Of a stretch of 64,000 nucleotides of DNA, positions 47,632 to 61,213 are shown in pieces (the stretch's first letter is position 1; each line of letters opens with the position of its first letter). The stretch is from positions 1,564,147-1,628,146 of the forward strand of contig KK106986.1 of the NCBI GenBank assembly GCA_000611775.1. The letters are read 5' to 3'. Under the pieces are notes generated by a model. That model saw nothing but the letters and a program-made list of their open reading frames with translations, was not told the DNA's origin and did no database searches. The position numbers and the translations under genes were made by a program. Source of the stretch: Umbilicaria muhlenbergii. Its lineage: Eukaryota; Ascomycota; Lecanoromycetes; Umbilicariales; Umbilicariaceae.

Positions 47632-48755
47632 ATGGACGGCGCGAACAGGATATCCATCACCGTGTGTGGCGATGGCGGGTGTGGTATGATCATCCATCAT
47701 GTATGCGCGGCGCTGCGCAGAGCAATCGATGAGAATCCAGAAACTCACACCCCATGCGCCCCACAGGCAAATCATCAATCACACTCCGGCTCGTCCGAAG
47801 CCAATGGACACACGAGCAAGTCTCCCCCCTTCCACCTCCCCACCCCCCGATCCCCCAATAATCCAATCCCACTAACCCCTCTCCTCCCCGCTCTAGATAC
47901 GATCCCACAATAGGTACCCCCCCGCCTCCACCCCCACCCCTTTCTGTCCGAGCACCCACCTAACCCCCCCCCAGAGGACTCCTACTCCGTCACCCGCACC
48001 ATAGACGGCACGCCCTACCACCTCTCCCTCACCGACACCGCCGGCCAAGAAGAATACCGCGGCCTCTTCGCGACCTCGAACCTCGCCTCCGACGCCTTCC
48101 TCCTCGTCTACGACATCACCTCCGCCTCCTCCCTGCACACCCTCGCGCACTTCGCCTCCATGATCGAGATGGAAGAAGAAGCGAGGGAAGAACGTGGATA
48201 CAGAGGGGAGGGGGGGTGGAATGGCGGAGGAGGGGGGTTCCTGGGACGGGATAAGGGCGTCCAGGCCGTCAAGGTGGTGGTGGGGAATAAGGTCGATTTG
48301 AAGGGGATGCGGGAGGTGAGTGCGCGGGAGGGGCTGGAGTGGGCGAGGGGGAGGGGGTGTGGGTTTATGGAGACGAGTGCACGGGAGATGGTTAATATTG
48401 AGGAGACGTTCGCTCGTGCGTCTTGCCTTTTCTTCTTTCCTTTCCTTCCTGATCATCCCGATCCCGAAGATCTCAAATCTTCTTGAGTTGCTTTTTCGTT
48501 CGTTCCTTCGTGAGATTCACTGCGGCGCTGATGATTGCCGCAGTTATCGTAAGGAGGGTGGTCGAAGCGCGCCGCGTTAAGGCCGAGGGCGCATCGAGGG
48601 ACCAACGAGGTCAGGCGCATTCGGCGGCGAGGACGATGCCGTTGCCGCTGGTGGATGAGGAGAAGAGAGGGGGGTTGGGGAGTGTGGATTTGGCGGATCG
48701 GCCAGGGGGAAAGACGAAGAGAGGGGGGTTTTGGGCCCGGCTGAGGTGTTGGTAG
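47632..48755 (+). CDS. Ras-family small GTPase (fungal Ras2/RasB-like)
   Basis: A membrane-associated GTP switch. Five exons (47632-47683, 47767-47815, 47897-47913, 47975-48415 and 48544-48755) give 256 residues. G1 is GDGGCGKSS (spliced across intron 1), G2 YDPTIEDSY (spliced across the 17 nt exon 3), G3 DTAGQEE, G4 NKVD and G5 ETSA. A Gly/Glu-rich insert of about 30 residues sits between switch II and G4. The end after ETFA|LIVRRVVEARR is a basic tail finishing FWARLRCW. Cys is the second-last residue, so there is no CaaX box for farnesylation; this may be a subgroup trait. Intron 2 uses a GC donor (47816). The combination fits the fungal group often named RasB or Ras2, but the naming is uncertain. 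Confidence 0.85.
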
Positions 48756-49257
48756 GGTTGGCGGCTGGGCGTGGTTGCTATGGGTCCTTGCGAGGCTTGT
48801 GAACTTCCGGAGTAATGTGCTGGGCGGCTGCTTTGTGGGTTTTGCCGGGCGATGTCGGGGCGTTATGGGCAGTGTACTCGTACCAAGTATTCGCACACGC
48901 AGTTTTACGGAACAGGTAGGTATAGACGATAGATAATAATGCAGATGGGTGGGCGGCTTTGCTAGTCCGACTCTACGAAATGCAAGTCCATGGAAAATTA
49001 TTGGATAATATATACGTTAAACGTTTTGATACTGTTCCAACCTTCGTCTCCTCCCGACCTCAATCTAGACTCGCAGACTCTGAAACTTAACGTCATACAT
49101 CACCAAGACAAGACCACAATCTTTTCCCACGTGCCTCTTCGTATTTCCCACCCTGTACATACTACATCCTCATACTGCACCACGCCCTTAACTCGCCTCC
49201 ATCCCCAGCTTTCACATCCCCTCGATCCAAAGTCCCTTCGCCAAGAAGCATCCACCC
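48756..49257. other. intergenic
   Basis: Ras 3' flank and the C/T/A-rich leader of BNA6. No gene is seen. Confidence 0.55.
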
Positions 49258-50619
<1,362 letters not shown>

Positions 50620-50741
50620 GGCTGGGCTTTTGGGAGGTGGCGTTTGGTGTGCAAAGTGGTTTTTACAACGACAACACCGTTCGACATACTCTACTGGGTA
50701 TCTGAGATATGCGAGTACTATCAATCAATGCCCTTAGTCAA

Positions 50742-53473
50742 TCACTCCTCGTCCTCCTCGCCGTCCACCTCCTTCACCTTCCCACCCCCATCAACCTTCA
50801 CCCTCTCCTCCTGCTTCCTCCACAACCCCGCCAAAAACTCCGCCGTACTCGCCTCCTCAATCCCCTTATCCTCCCTCACCTTCAAAAACCGCGGAAACCG
50901 CAAACTGAGCCCCCGCTCCTCACTCACCAACCCAATCGCAGCCGTGTAGGTCGGACTCATCGTGATATCCGCAAACGCCATCTCCCACACCTCCTGCGGC
51001 TCAAACCACACATCCGGGCTGCCGGCATACTCCACGTACCCCGGTCGCGGGATGACGTTCTCGCCGCCCTCGGCGTATTTTTCTTTGTTGGCCGCGTAGA
51101 ATTTGTCGGTGAAGCCGCTGATGCATTTGGTGACGGCTTCGAGGCTGCCGCTTTCGGGGTTGCGCACGGCGAGCAGGATGGGGGACCACCATTTGGCTTT
51201 GCGGCCTTGGCCGTGCCAGGCGGCGATGGGGATCAGGTCGAGCGTGTCGGCCGAGGTGTTGTAGTCTTTTTTCACTTTGAGCCAGGAGTCGAGGCGTTTG
51301 TCGGGTTCGTAGGTGGCGAGGAGGGCTTTGCGGCGGGTTCCCTTTTCTTTGTCTTCGGCTTTGGTGGATGCTTTGGATTTTGCTTTCGTCTTTTTGGTGG
51401 ATTTGGTTGGTGGAGGCTGGGGTGGTGGCTTCGTCTCTTCTAGGTCGTCGTTTCCTTCTGATGGAGGTTCCAGAGCTGGGTTGGGAAGGTTGTCGAGGAC
51501 TTTCACCATTATTCCTTCGCACTTGATGTCTGTAGCGCTCTTGAAAAACTCGAGGACAGTTTCCGAGTCTGCTGAGCATGCATCGATACTTTTGACCCAT
51601 GTGAAATGGTTAGGGATCTCCACAAAGAGACTGCGGAGTAGTTCCCGTCGCTCGCGGAAGGGTCGGTCCAGCAGCTCCTCCCCGTTCAGGTACATCAAAT
51701 CAAACGCAAAGAGGCAGACATCAACTTTGATGGACCCAATTGCGACATCCTTCCGTGCTCGATTAGTGAGGGTCTGAAATGCCTTCAGCTCTCCGGATTC
51801 TCGATCGACCGCCACAACTTCACCCTCCAGAATAAAACTGCCTACCCCTTCTCCTCGAATGCGAGGTACCAACGCAACGAGATCGGGGTACTTGTCTGTC
51901 ATGACCTCCAGATGCCTAGAGAAGATGGAGACTTTCCCCTTGTCATCACAGTGGACTTGAGCGCGCTGGCCGTCGTATTTGTATTCGCAGCTGAAGTCAC
52001 GCCCCTGGAGCTTAGTGAGCATCTCACCGAGGTCTCGGGTAATGCTACCCAGCATAGGCCTTAAGGGTATGTGAAGCGCCAGTCCACAACGTGCGAGAAG
52101 CTCATCCGAGATACCGACTTCTAGGAGACATGGTACGAGGTCATTGTAGTTGGGTCGTCGAGCAAAGCATGCTTTGACCAATTCTTCACCCTTCGAATAT
52201 ATTTCCGCCAGATCTTCCTTCTTGAAGCCTGCCAGCTCAGACTGGGGTCGGGTCGGGAATGTAGCATTTGGTGGACGGGAGAGTAGGAAAGCTCGCGAAA
52301 GGGCAATGAGCATCGTGGTTTTCACAGCACCGATTCGTAGATGCTGGCAAAGTGTCCTTACAATGTACCTGCTCTCCTCAGCGCCTTGGGCATCTTGAAG
52401 TAACCTTTCCACAATTCGCTGTTTGAATTCTTGACTGCCATTGCCCTTACTATTTGCCACTTTCACAAGGCTCTGAAACACCCCTTTGATAGATAGAGGC
52501 TTCGGCTTCCGAAGAGTGAAGCTTTGTCTCTTTTTTGCCTCGAAAGCAACGTCTCCTGCATCTCCGTGCTTGTCATAAAGGGTCTTCAAGCCTGAGTTGT
52601 CGAGACCGCATACCTTCTTCAATGCCTTGGATATTGCAGAGCCTCCAAGACCTAGCTCCAGTGATATGTAGGGAGGCGATATTGAATTGGTGGCTAACCA
52701 GACCTGCTCATTCTTTAGCTACAGCCATTAACACATGCCAAAGAACCATTCCGTACTGTTGGTAACAGACTATCCGGATCTCCCTCGATGATTGTCCGTA
52801 GCAGATTCACCAGCGTATCCACAATCTTGATCCTGCTTTGGGTACTATTGACAAGTATGAAGCATCGGGTGAGCAAAGAGTACGAAGCGTCGCCTCCTTC
52901 TGCAGCCCACAACCTCTTGAGTTGTGGCAGATACTTGGATGGATCGAACGTTAAAGGGCTCTCGTCGAACGGTACCGTGGCTGTCACGTTGTCTTCGGCC
53001 ACTGCGACCGATTGTAGCGACAAAGTGTTCTTTCCAGACTGCACGGCTTTCCCGTCACGTTTTCCTCCAGTAGTAGAATTCGGCGCTTCTCCACCACTCA
53101 TCGACGGCGCCTCTTCTTTGTCATGAGACGAGCCCTCGACTTTAGAAGAACCGGCTTCCGCGGGGCTCTGTACACCCGCTGAATTTGTTACATGTCCTCG
53201 ATCCTGGGGATTTCCGGAGTTTTCATCTTGCTGGTTCCACTCGGCTTGCAGCTTTCGCGCCAACTCTTCATCGCTCAGAACGGTCCCGTTGAGACCAAGA
53301 CTCGTAGCTGTTTTCGTCTCATCCTCCTTGTCTGCGGGAGCTGAAAGAGCGACTTCTTGCGTTTTCAAGTCGCTTTCCTTCTTTGGCTTGCCGAAGAAGA
53401 AGTCCAAGCTCCGCACAGTCTGCGGCGAAGACTGGTAGTCATTCTTCTTGCGTCGCTTGGATGGTGTCGACAT
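50742..53473 (-). CDS. CDC9: ATP-dependent DNA ligase I
   Basis: Joins Okazaki fragments and repair nicks in the nucleus (and in yeast also mitochondria). Two minus-strand exons (53473-52757 and 52703-50742) give 892 residues. The N-terminus has a PCNA-binding-like motif VRSLDFFFGKPKK, then a disordered Ser/Glu-rich linker. The DNA-binding domain (LELGLGGSAISKALKKVCG onward) leads to the catalytic core. The nucleotidyl Lys lies in CEYKYDGQRAQVH (motif I), followed by FILEGEVVA (III), FAFDLMYLNG (IIIa) and CEGIMVK (IV). An acidic/Lys-rich insert (PPPQPPPTKSTKKTKAKSKA) sits between motif IV and WLKVKKDY (motif V). The C-terminal OB-fold ends with EERGLSLRFPRFLKVREDK. All core motifs are intact. 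Confidence 0.96.
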
Positions 53474-53720
53474 GATGCTTCGGGGAAAGTTGGTTGCTTT
53501 GGACCGGGACGCCTGTCATCGTAGCGTCTTGCAGAAGAATCTCATGACGGCAACTGCAACTCGCGCATAGCCTCCGACTTGCTGGTATTGCGCGTACCTT
53601 ACTTGAGTAAGTCGATGACAGGCATCGTCACACATCCATGACACACTGAGTGGTCCAAGCTCAAGCTTCCAAGTCTCTGTTCCTGCCGATCCATCATATC
53701 CATAACCATCTCCACACACC
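53474..53720. promoter_or_regulatory. shared divergent promoter, CDC9 / TIP20
   Basis: 247 bp between two divergent start codons. An ACGCG-type core was not found; no other element could be supported. Confidence 0.4.
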
Positions 53721-56562
53721 ATGACTGACTTGGCTATAAGACTCGACACGAGTCGCAATTCAGCAGAAGAACGTGACATACGAGTAGAAGACTACCTCAA
53801 TGACAAGTTACAGACCATCGCTGATTTAGATAATCTGGACTCGTTACTGGAAAATGTTAGGAATCAGCACCTTCTACTCACGCAGCAGGTATGTCTGAAA
53901 GTCTGACCATTAAGGGCCACCACAGGCTGACTGTAAAACTAGCTCCAAGATGCGCATATCACACTCGCTGAAGCCAGCAGGGCATCGCAAGCCCACTCTA
54001 CGAGGGTTCTACAGCAGGCCGAGCAATTCTATAAGCATCAGGGAGACATTGACAGGCGCCTCCTCATTGTAACCCAGTCAGATACCAGTGATGATGCTGT
54101 CCCCAAATTTGACGCCATCATGGAGAAGCTACAGAGGATTGACATTGCTACGGGTTATATGTCTTTGCTTAAAGAGGTGGATAACTTGAGGTATGAGAAA
54201 CGCTGCAACAATGGAGACTGAATACACTAACGCCTTATTTGAAGCGCTGAGGCTCGCCGTAACTTTCGAACATCTCCGCAGGCTGCGTTAAAACCCTACG
54301 TTCGATTGAAGAGTCTCGCAGCTGCTTTGAAGGATGCTCAGCCCGCGGCTGAAGGTGCTGCTCCTCACCTGGTTGATCATGTGGAAAGGACGACAGCTAC
54401 CCTATGGAAACAGATGAAAGACGCACACGCTATGGAGTTTGAGGAGATTTTGAAAAGGATGAAGTGGCCTGGCAAGGACGTGAACATGTCGGGGGGTTTG
54501 GAGCAGGAATGGGCTGCGGGTGCGGGGAAGCTCCTCGACCTGCAGGAACCGTGAGTAACATATTAACCTTTGCACTCTTTCTTTCTGTGACGGGTCTAAC
54601 CATCACTGCCGTAGAGAGCTTAAAGCCCGCGACGATCGAATATACGGCTACGCAGGAGCTGAGGAGCCTTTGGTGCTCCTCCCACTTGAGGTCATGGTCA
54701 GGCCTCTAGAGTTGCGGTTCAGGTATCACTTCGACGGTGACAAGCCCACCAATAGGTTGGATAAGGTATGTTGAATGAACACATGGCAGGGAGTAACTGT
54801 GTGAGGCTTACAACTCCAGCCTGAGTACTTCTTCTCGCACATCTTCAACCTGTTAAACACCTACAACGAGTTTTTCGCCACTTATTTGCAGCCTGTATTA
54901 CAGAATCACTTCAAAGGGTCCAATCTAGCCATGAACCTTGTATACATCGATTCAACATCCGCACTGATTACCGCTTTGCTACCTATGCTCCGACACAAGA
55001 TCTTCTCTTTCTTGCCACAAATAGCGAAACAACCCCAGTTATTGAGCCACTTTATGCACGAGCTCATGAGCTTTGATGTTGACCTCAAGGATGATTGGGG
55101 TTACGACGGAGGTTGTGGTGCGGATGGTTGGAAAGGCTTGACCTGGGAAGTGCTTGTGAAGAAGGATTGGTTTGGTAAATGGTTGCAGGTAGAAAAGGAT
55201 TGTAAGTCATCTTAAGCTATCATGCTACCAGTGATGCTTACAGTGTTCTTCTAGTCGCGCTATCAAGATATCAAAGTATTATAGATAACCCTGAAAGTGG
55301 GGAAATTGACTACGACAGCGTCGACCCTGGTATGACCAAGCCGACCAAAGCCGCTATCCGGGTCAATGACCTGCTCGAGACGATCACGGGTATGCCAGTC
55401 TTTCCGTAGCGTTCTAGAGTAGCAATGTGAAAGTGGACAGTGCTGATATCATACAGATCGTTACCGCCCCCTAACCTCGTTTTCCCAGAAACTCCGCTTT
55501 CTGATCGACATCCAAATCGCCATCTTCGACAAATTCCACACCCGCCTGCATTCAGCTTTAGAGGCGTATTTAACACTCACTTCATCCATTGCTCGCACCG
55601 TGCAAGGGGTTTCTAAGGAGGAGCAGTCCCAACTCCAAGGCTTAGGCGGCCTTGAACGCCTTTGTCGTGTTTTCGGCAGCGCCGAATATCTTGAGAAGAA
55701 GATGCGGGACTGGAGTGACGATGTGTTCTTCTTAGAACTATGGGACGAATTGCAAGACCGAGCGCGAAAGCCTTCACGGCGGGAGACTATTGCTGGAGAG
55801 ATGACCGTGGCACATGTGGCAGAGCGGACGTCAAGCGCGGTCGGATCCGACGAGGACGCTGGAGGCGCGCTATTCGACGAGACTGCTGGAGCATATCGAC
55901 GGTTGCGGATCCGATCCGAAACGATCATGCAAGACATGCTAATCCAAAACATGAGGGACTCACTTTGGCCCTATTCGCGTATCAACCCATGGGCTTCCCT
56001 GTCCTCGGGGGCCGAACCCACTAACTCGGCTTCCTTGACCCTCACCGCCGAGCTCGACGCCACGGTCCAGCAGCTCTCGTCGTATCTATCTTTCCTTTCG
56101 AATGCGCTCGCCCAGGCCCCGCTGAGACGCATCGCGCGTCAAGTGGCTTTGGCTATGCAAACGTACCTGTGGGATCGAGTTCTAATGCGGCATTCCTTCT
56201 CGGCATCCGGGATTGCCCAATTCTGTTACGACCTGAACGCGATATGGGAGGTCATGGACCGGTACTTGGGTGACGGACAGGGAGAATTGGGGATGCGGAG
56301 GTTGGCCGAGGCGGCGAAGTTGTTGAATCTGCCTGCTGTACACTCGGAGGTCTTGGGAGAGGAGGATATGGAGAGCCCCACGCCGGGACAAATTGGGGAG
56401 GAAGAGGTTGGGGATAAGCAGTTGGCGCTGTGGGAGGTGGAGAAGAGGATTTTTAGGAGCAATGAGAGTGCGAGGGATGTGTTGGAGGAGTTGGGGTTTG
56501 AGGTTATTACTGAGAGCGAGGCGAGAAATGTGCTCGAGAGGAGGATTGAGTTGGGGAGCTAG
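53721..56562 (+). CDS. TIP20: RINT-1/TIP20 family vesicle tether
   Basis: TIP20 (RINT1 in animals) is a subunit of the Dsl1/NRZ complex at the ER that receives COPI vesicles from the Golgi. Seven exons (53721-53888, 53943-54190, 54245-54550, 54615-54765, 54820-55201, 55255-55389 and 55457-56562) give 831 residues. An N-terminal coiled coil (residues about 20-130) is followed by the family text KDVNMSGG, LPLEVMVRPLELRFRYHFDGDKPTNRLDKPEYFFSHI (split over exons 4 and 5) and RFLIDIQIAIFDKFHTRLHSALEAY. The C-terminal helical rods end in a helix rich in Arg/Glu. In function it pairs with COG3 earlier in the window only in a broad sense: both are retrograde-traffic tethers, and the distance suggests coincidence. 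Confidence 0.9.
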
Positions 56563-56798
56563 GGTCAGGATTGGAGCAGCGACTCTGGATTGTATATACT
56601 GAATAAGTGCGATGGGGACTACGGACTACTTCGTCGCATTCGCGCAGGGCAGGGTGATGATGTTGAGTCTGTATCTATGCATATATATATAAACATGCCT
56701 ATATACGTCTCTACTCCTCCTTGACTCGAAACATATACTCAAAACCCACCCCTCCCACCCCTCCCACATCTACCCCAAACATCCCCCCTCCCCCCCTT

Positions 56799-58470
56799 TC
56801 ATCCACTTCCAACCTCCAAACCCGGATGCGCCCTCTCCACCCCCTCCCTCCCCGCCTCCACCACCGCCCTCAACAACCCATCCACCGTCCCCCTCCCCGT
56901 CTCCCGATTCACCACGACCCTAAAAAACTTCCCCCTCTCCCCCGGCGCATAATCCACCATCCACCCCCTCGCCACCAACCTCGCCGCTATCCCCTCCGTC
57001 GCTTGCGTATTCCCGCTCGCCTCTGGACACAGTTCCCCGCCCGGCGCGTAGTAAAAACACACCTGCAGGCAGGGCGGCGGGTCCGAGGACACGAGATGCA
57101 GGTCTGGGTAGTTGCGCGCGATCTGAGAGGACATGTACGCGGCGGTGGAGAAGGCGGTGCGGATTTGGTGGGAGAAGCCTGCTTTGCCGTGGTAGAGCCA
57201 GGAGAGGGCGAGTTTGAGACTGTCGGCGCGACGGCCGCATTGGAGCGTCAGGTCCGCGAGGTCGAAGACCTCTGCGTTCGGGTTGCTGGACTCGTTGTGG
57301 AAGAGGTAGCCGGCGGGGAGGGTGTTGGCGGCGTGGAATTGGCGCAGGTCGGCTGCCAAGAGGAAGGAGCAGGTCAGGGGGACGCCGAGCATTTTGTGTG
57401 GGTTTATGGCAATGCTGTGGGCGAGGTGGGAGCCGGTGAGTTTGGAGGCGTGCGCGGGGGAGAAGATGGCGCAGCCGCCCCAGGAGGCGTCGATGTGCAG
57501 CCAGAGGTTGTGGCGGGTGCAGATGGAGGAGATGGCGGGGATGGGGTCGTAGGAGCCGAGGACGGTGGTGCCCGCTGTGGCGTTCACGTAGAAGGGCGTG
57601 TAGCCTTGGGATATTGCTTTCGCGATCTGCGACTCGAGTTCGGAGGGGATCATACGGCCGAGGGGGTCGACGGGGATGGACCAGACGGAGGAGGAACCGA
57701 AGCCGAGCATTTGCGCGGCTTTTTCGATGCTGTAGTGGCCGTGGGCGCTAGTGAACAGGATTAGTTTTAGTCCGTCGGCGCTATTGCCGGAGATTTTGGT
57801 GGAGGGGTGGAGCGTGTTGCGCGCGATTACTATGGAGGTGGTGTTGGAGGCGGAGCCGCCTTGGACGGAGATTCCGCCTGCGTGGGGGCCGGTTAGGCCG
57901 AAGAGGTTGGCGAGGGCGCGGGTGGTGGTTTTTTCGATTATGGTTAGGGCGGGGGAGACTTGGTAGACGTGGACATTTGTGTTGAGGACGGCGAGGATGA
58001 GCTCGGAGGCTACGCCTACGGCGTCGGTGGAAGCGTAGAGTTTGTCGAGGAAGCCCTGGTCCCAGGTGTTTACAGAGTATTGAAGTATTTTCTCCAGCGA
58101 GGCCAAGAGACCTTCTTTTCCTTTTCCATCGTCTGGTAGTTGGAAATCGAGTAATTGAGTGAGCTTGGCTGGCTTATGGTGTTCAACGAGGACTGTCCGT
58201 GGTCCGCCGCCCTTGACTTGGAGGCCATGACCCGTGCCTTTCGCCCCGGCATCTTCGTCTGCAGCTCGGATGAAAGGAATTAGGAGCGATTGAACTGCTT
58301 GAAGGAGCTATACACAAATGTTCAGACTTGTCCATACCTCGCTTAAAGAATTGCAATCCCACCGTTAACGGACGAGGGGCTCAACTCACTTCAGCGACGT
58401 CATCGGCGCGATGCAGTACCGGCTGCTTATCAGAAGACCTGCCTGGCAAACTGACGGTGTTGGTCGACAT
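56799..58470 (-). CDS. PLP-dependent group II decarboxylase (glutamate/diaminobutyrate/aromatic type)
   Basis: A pyridoxal-phosphate decarboxylase of amino acids. Two minus-strand exons (58470-58390 and 58307-56799) give 529 residues. The PLP Lys lies in SIAINPHKMLGVPL. Other family text: GGSASNTTSIVIARNT, FTSAHGHYSIEKAAQMLGFG, YVNATAGTTVLGSYDPI and WLHIDASWGGCAIFS with the Asp that contacts the PLP ring nitrogen. Substrate cannot be decided: the sequence lies in the broad group annotated as glutamate, cysteine-sulfinate or L-2,4-diaminobutyrate decarboxylase. There is no nearby biosynthetic cluster. The coding strand is C-rich at the 3' end, with codon usage more GC-rich than the flanking NOP9 gene. 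Confidence 0.87.
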
Positions 58471-58672
58471 AGTAGGAAATATGCAGTACGGTCGCGTGGA
58501 TGAAATATGTACAACGGTGGACTAAATGATATCTTCGTACAAGTCGATCGCACTTCCCCACGCAGCAGCGGTCATACAACCTTCTCCATTGCGACATCAC
58601 CCTTTTTCGGCAACCTTGAAAGCACCGAAGATCAGGGCGGGAGCGCTAATGCCGGATTGATTATTGCCGCCG

Positions 58673-60827
58673 CTAAGCCTTGTTTCCCACCCTTACCCCT
58701 GCCGCCACCCCATTTGCGCCAGTGCCAACCCCGCCTCTTGAGTTCTTCGACTTGCCTACTTTTGCCGCAGCGAACCTCTCCCGGGCAAGCTCGATACCAG
58801 ATTTGGGTATCATTCGTGACTTCGTGCCGACTTTTGATGACTGGTCTGGCTTCTCATGAGCATCCTTTGCTTTTGATATCCATTCGGACTTCCTCCTCTT
58901 GTAGAGATCCATCATCCAATTCCGCCATACCGCCCGTCCTGAATACGACTCTTTCAAAGCCGTTTCTTCCTCCAGTAACTCCTCCGCCATTCTCTCTCGA
59001 ATGAATTGGAGTCCCTCAGAAGCTGTCCAAAACACATCAGCGACATGTGATGCAACAGCATCCACCGCCAGATCGGCCATGTGTCCCAGGAACTTCTGCA
59101 GCATCTTACGGCAGAAGGTATTGCCCTGTCCCGAACAAGTCAAAGAACGCTGTAGAACGTGCGTCGCTGTGCGGTCTTTGGCCATCACGACAAGAGTAGA
59201 AGTGTCCATGGCGAGGAGACTCTCAGAAATCATATCTCTTAACGGACCTGGTACATCTAGCATAGTCTGCGCAAGCAAGGACCCATGTAGCTTCCCCGCA
59301 TCCTTGGCTTCCACCTGCAATTGGCGCTCTTTAGACATTCCCTCGTTCCCAGTGATACTGAGCTTCAGCATTTTTGACAACCTCGCAGATGGCTCATCGC
59401 CGTACGCTTCCTTGAGCGCATCCGCTACGTATTTTGTGTCCAATCCCCTGACAGCACATCGTTCTATTAGTGCCTTGATCACCGTAGTTCGAGATCTTTC
59501 GATTAGGCTTCCAATTTGAGGGCATATCTGCGTGACCGCCTCCTCCAGGTCTTCTTTGCTTAATCGCTCAAGAACTTTGATAACAACAAAACCAGCGATT
59601 TCATTCCTAGCTAGGGTGCCGAGTCTGTCCTTGAACAAGGACTTGTATATCGTTTTGAACGTTTTGCCGGGTGCACATCGAATTATAGTCTCCAGGAGTC
59701 GTGAACCAACAGCATCATAAAGAAGTCCATTGATGAAAGATGCGCTATCTGTGCCTTCTTCTGGTGGATCGTCGGGTAGCAGCTTTCGAAATAAAGAGTC
59801 GGCATCCTTCGCCTTCTTTTTGCCGGACTTAGAGAGCTCAAGCTCAATCAAAAGCTGCAGGACCGGATTTCCCACAGGGTGCGTCGCCAGTGCTCGAACG
59901 TAAGTGGTGTCCAGCCCAGTAACCATTCCAGAAATCACTTTTTGCACAGCCTCCTGAAAAGAATCTGGTACAGTCCGCGCTTGAAGACCGAAGCGGGAAG
60001 GTTTGGTCAAGCCAGTGACATCAATCTTCTCTTTCTTTTTGCTCTGTAGCAGAGAAGTTGTTGTAGTGTTCACCAGAGGCCGTCCAGATAGTACAAGGAG
60101 CAGGACCCGTAACGCATGCGATGCAAACTGGTCCGTCATCAAGTAGCCTAGATTTCCTTCCAATTCATTTAAAGTGTATAAGAAGAGGTTTTCCATGGAA
60201 ACGTATGGTACTCCAGTTTCCATTTCCCGTTGCTGGTCCTCCAAAGGTGCTAGCAGCTCATCTGTAACAACTTGAGCAGACTGACGGAATAGAGTCTCGC
60301 AACAGTGGGAGGCAAAGCGGTGTTGGACAAGGTGAAGAAAGCTGTATAGGTTAGCCCGCTGCGTACTTGATAATTGGTATACCATCCACTCACTGTCCGT
60401 TGAACTTCTGGAACAGCGCTTTGAGCTGTGCCGGAGACGAAATTATAATCAGCCTTTCCATCAACCTCGAACATGACTGGCTGTTGGCGATCTTAAGCTC
60501 CTTGCCATTGGCTTCCTTGCAGACATTGGCAAGAAAGAGGTCTCGCTCCTCCGTATCGGCGAACTGGTTTAGCTCCAGTAATGAGTCTGCGCGTTTGAAG
60601 TACTCCTGCTCGTCTTCGGTTAGTAGACCGTAGAAAGGTATCTCGCCTGGTCCGATATATGCATTTTGGGGGTGCTCTGGTTGATCCCCATCGCCATCAA
60701 CGATAATCTTGACCTTGTCCTCCGCATCCTCGGACTTCTGTCTCTTCGTGGGCGCAATACCCTCTTCCTCTTCGCGTTTTCGCTTCTTCTCCTCGCGCCT
60801 ACCACGCTTGTTGTTCTCTTTTGGCAT
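58673..60827 (-). CDS. NOP9: Pumilio-repeat nucleolar protein NOP9
   Basis: NOP9 binds pre-18S rRNA and controls Nob1 cleavage in 40S ribosome assembly in the nucleolus. Two minus-strand exons (60827-60394 and 60341-58673) give 700 residues. The N-terminus is a highly basic nucleolar-type segment (KENNKRGRREEKKRKREEEE). Puf-type repeats are recognisable: NSQSCSRLMERLI, HRFASHCCETLF, DQFASHALRVLL, HPVGNPVLQLLI, DAVGSRLLETII, NEIAGFVVIKVL, DRTATHVLQRSL. The tail is Lys/Gly/Ala-rich (FAAAKVGKSKNSRGG). The junction gives GHFLHLVQHRFASHCC, the conserved family text, which fixes the 52 nt intron. Confidence 0.94.
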
Positions 60828-61213
60828 TGCGTCCCCAGAGCTGGTTGTGTAGTATGCTACAGAGACGAGAGAGAGTCACCGCGTGAGAGTCAAAGAATCT
60901 GACGTGCCTGAAGATATTGAGGTTGGGTCCAAGCGCACACTAATCCAGCGGCTTGGCGTGTTAGCTTGGTACGCATGGCTCATCCTTGCAAGGCTGCTCG
61001 TGGGCTGTAAGCGTGCGCCTGGCTTCTTTGTAATGTAGTACGTACTAAGGTACGTACGTAGTTGGGGCATTTCGCCAGTTTTCCATTACATTACATAGGC
61101 CCGGAATAACTGCTCTCCGCGACGCTAGACCTATTCAGGAATATAAAAGTCTAAATTTGTAAGAAGGCATTCTCGAGTCCTTCCGCCCCCTTTTTGGCTG
61201 AATACCCACCATT
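60828..61213. other. NOP9 upstream region with a palindromic stretch
   Basis: The NOP9 promoter. It includes a TACGTAC-rich palindromic cluster at 61037-61061 and a TATAAAA at about 61143. Confidence 0.5.
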
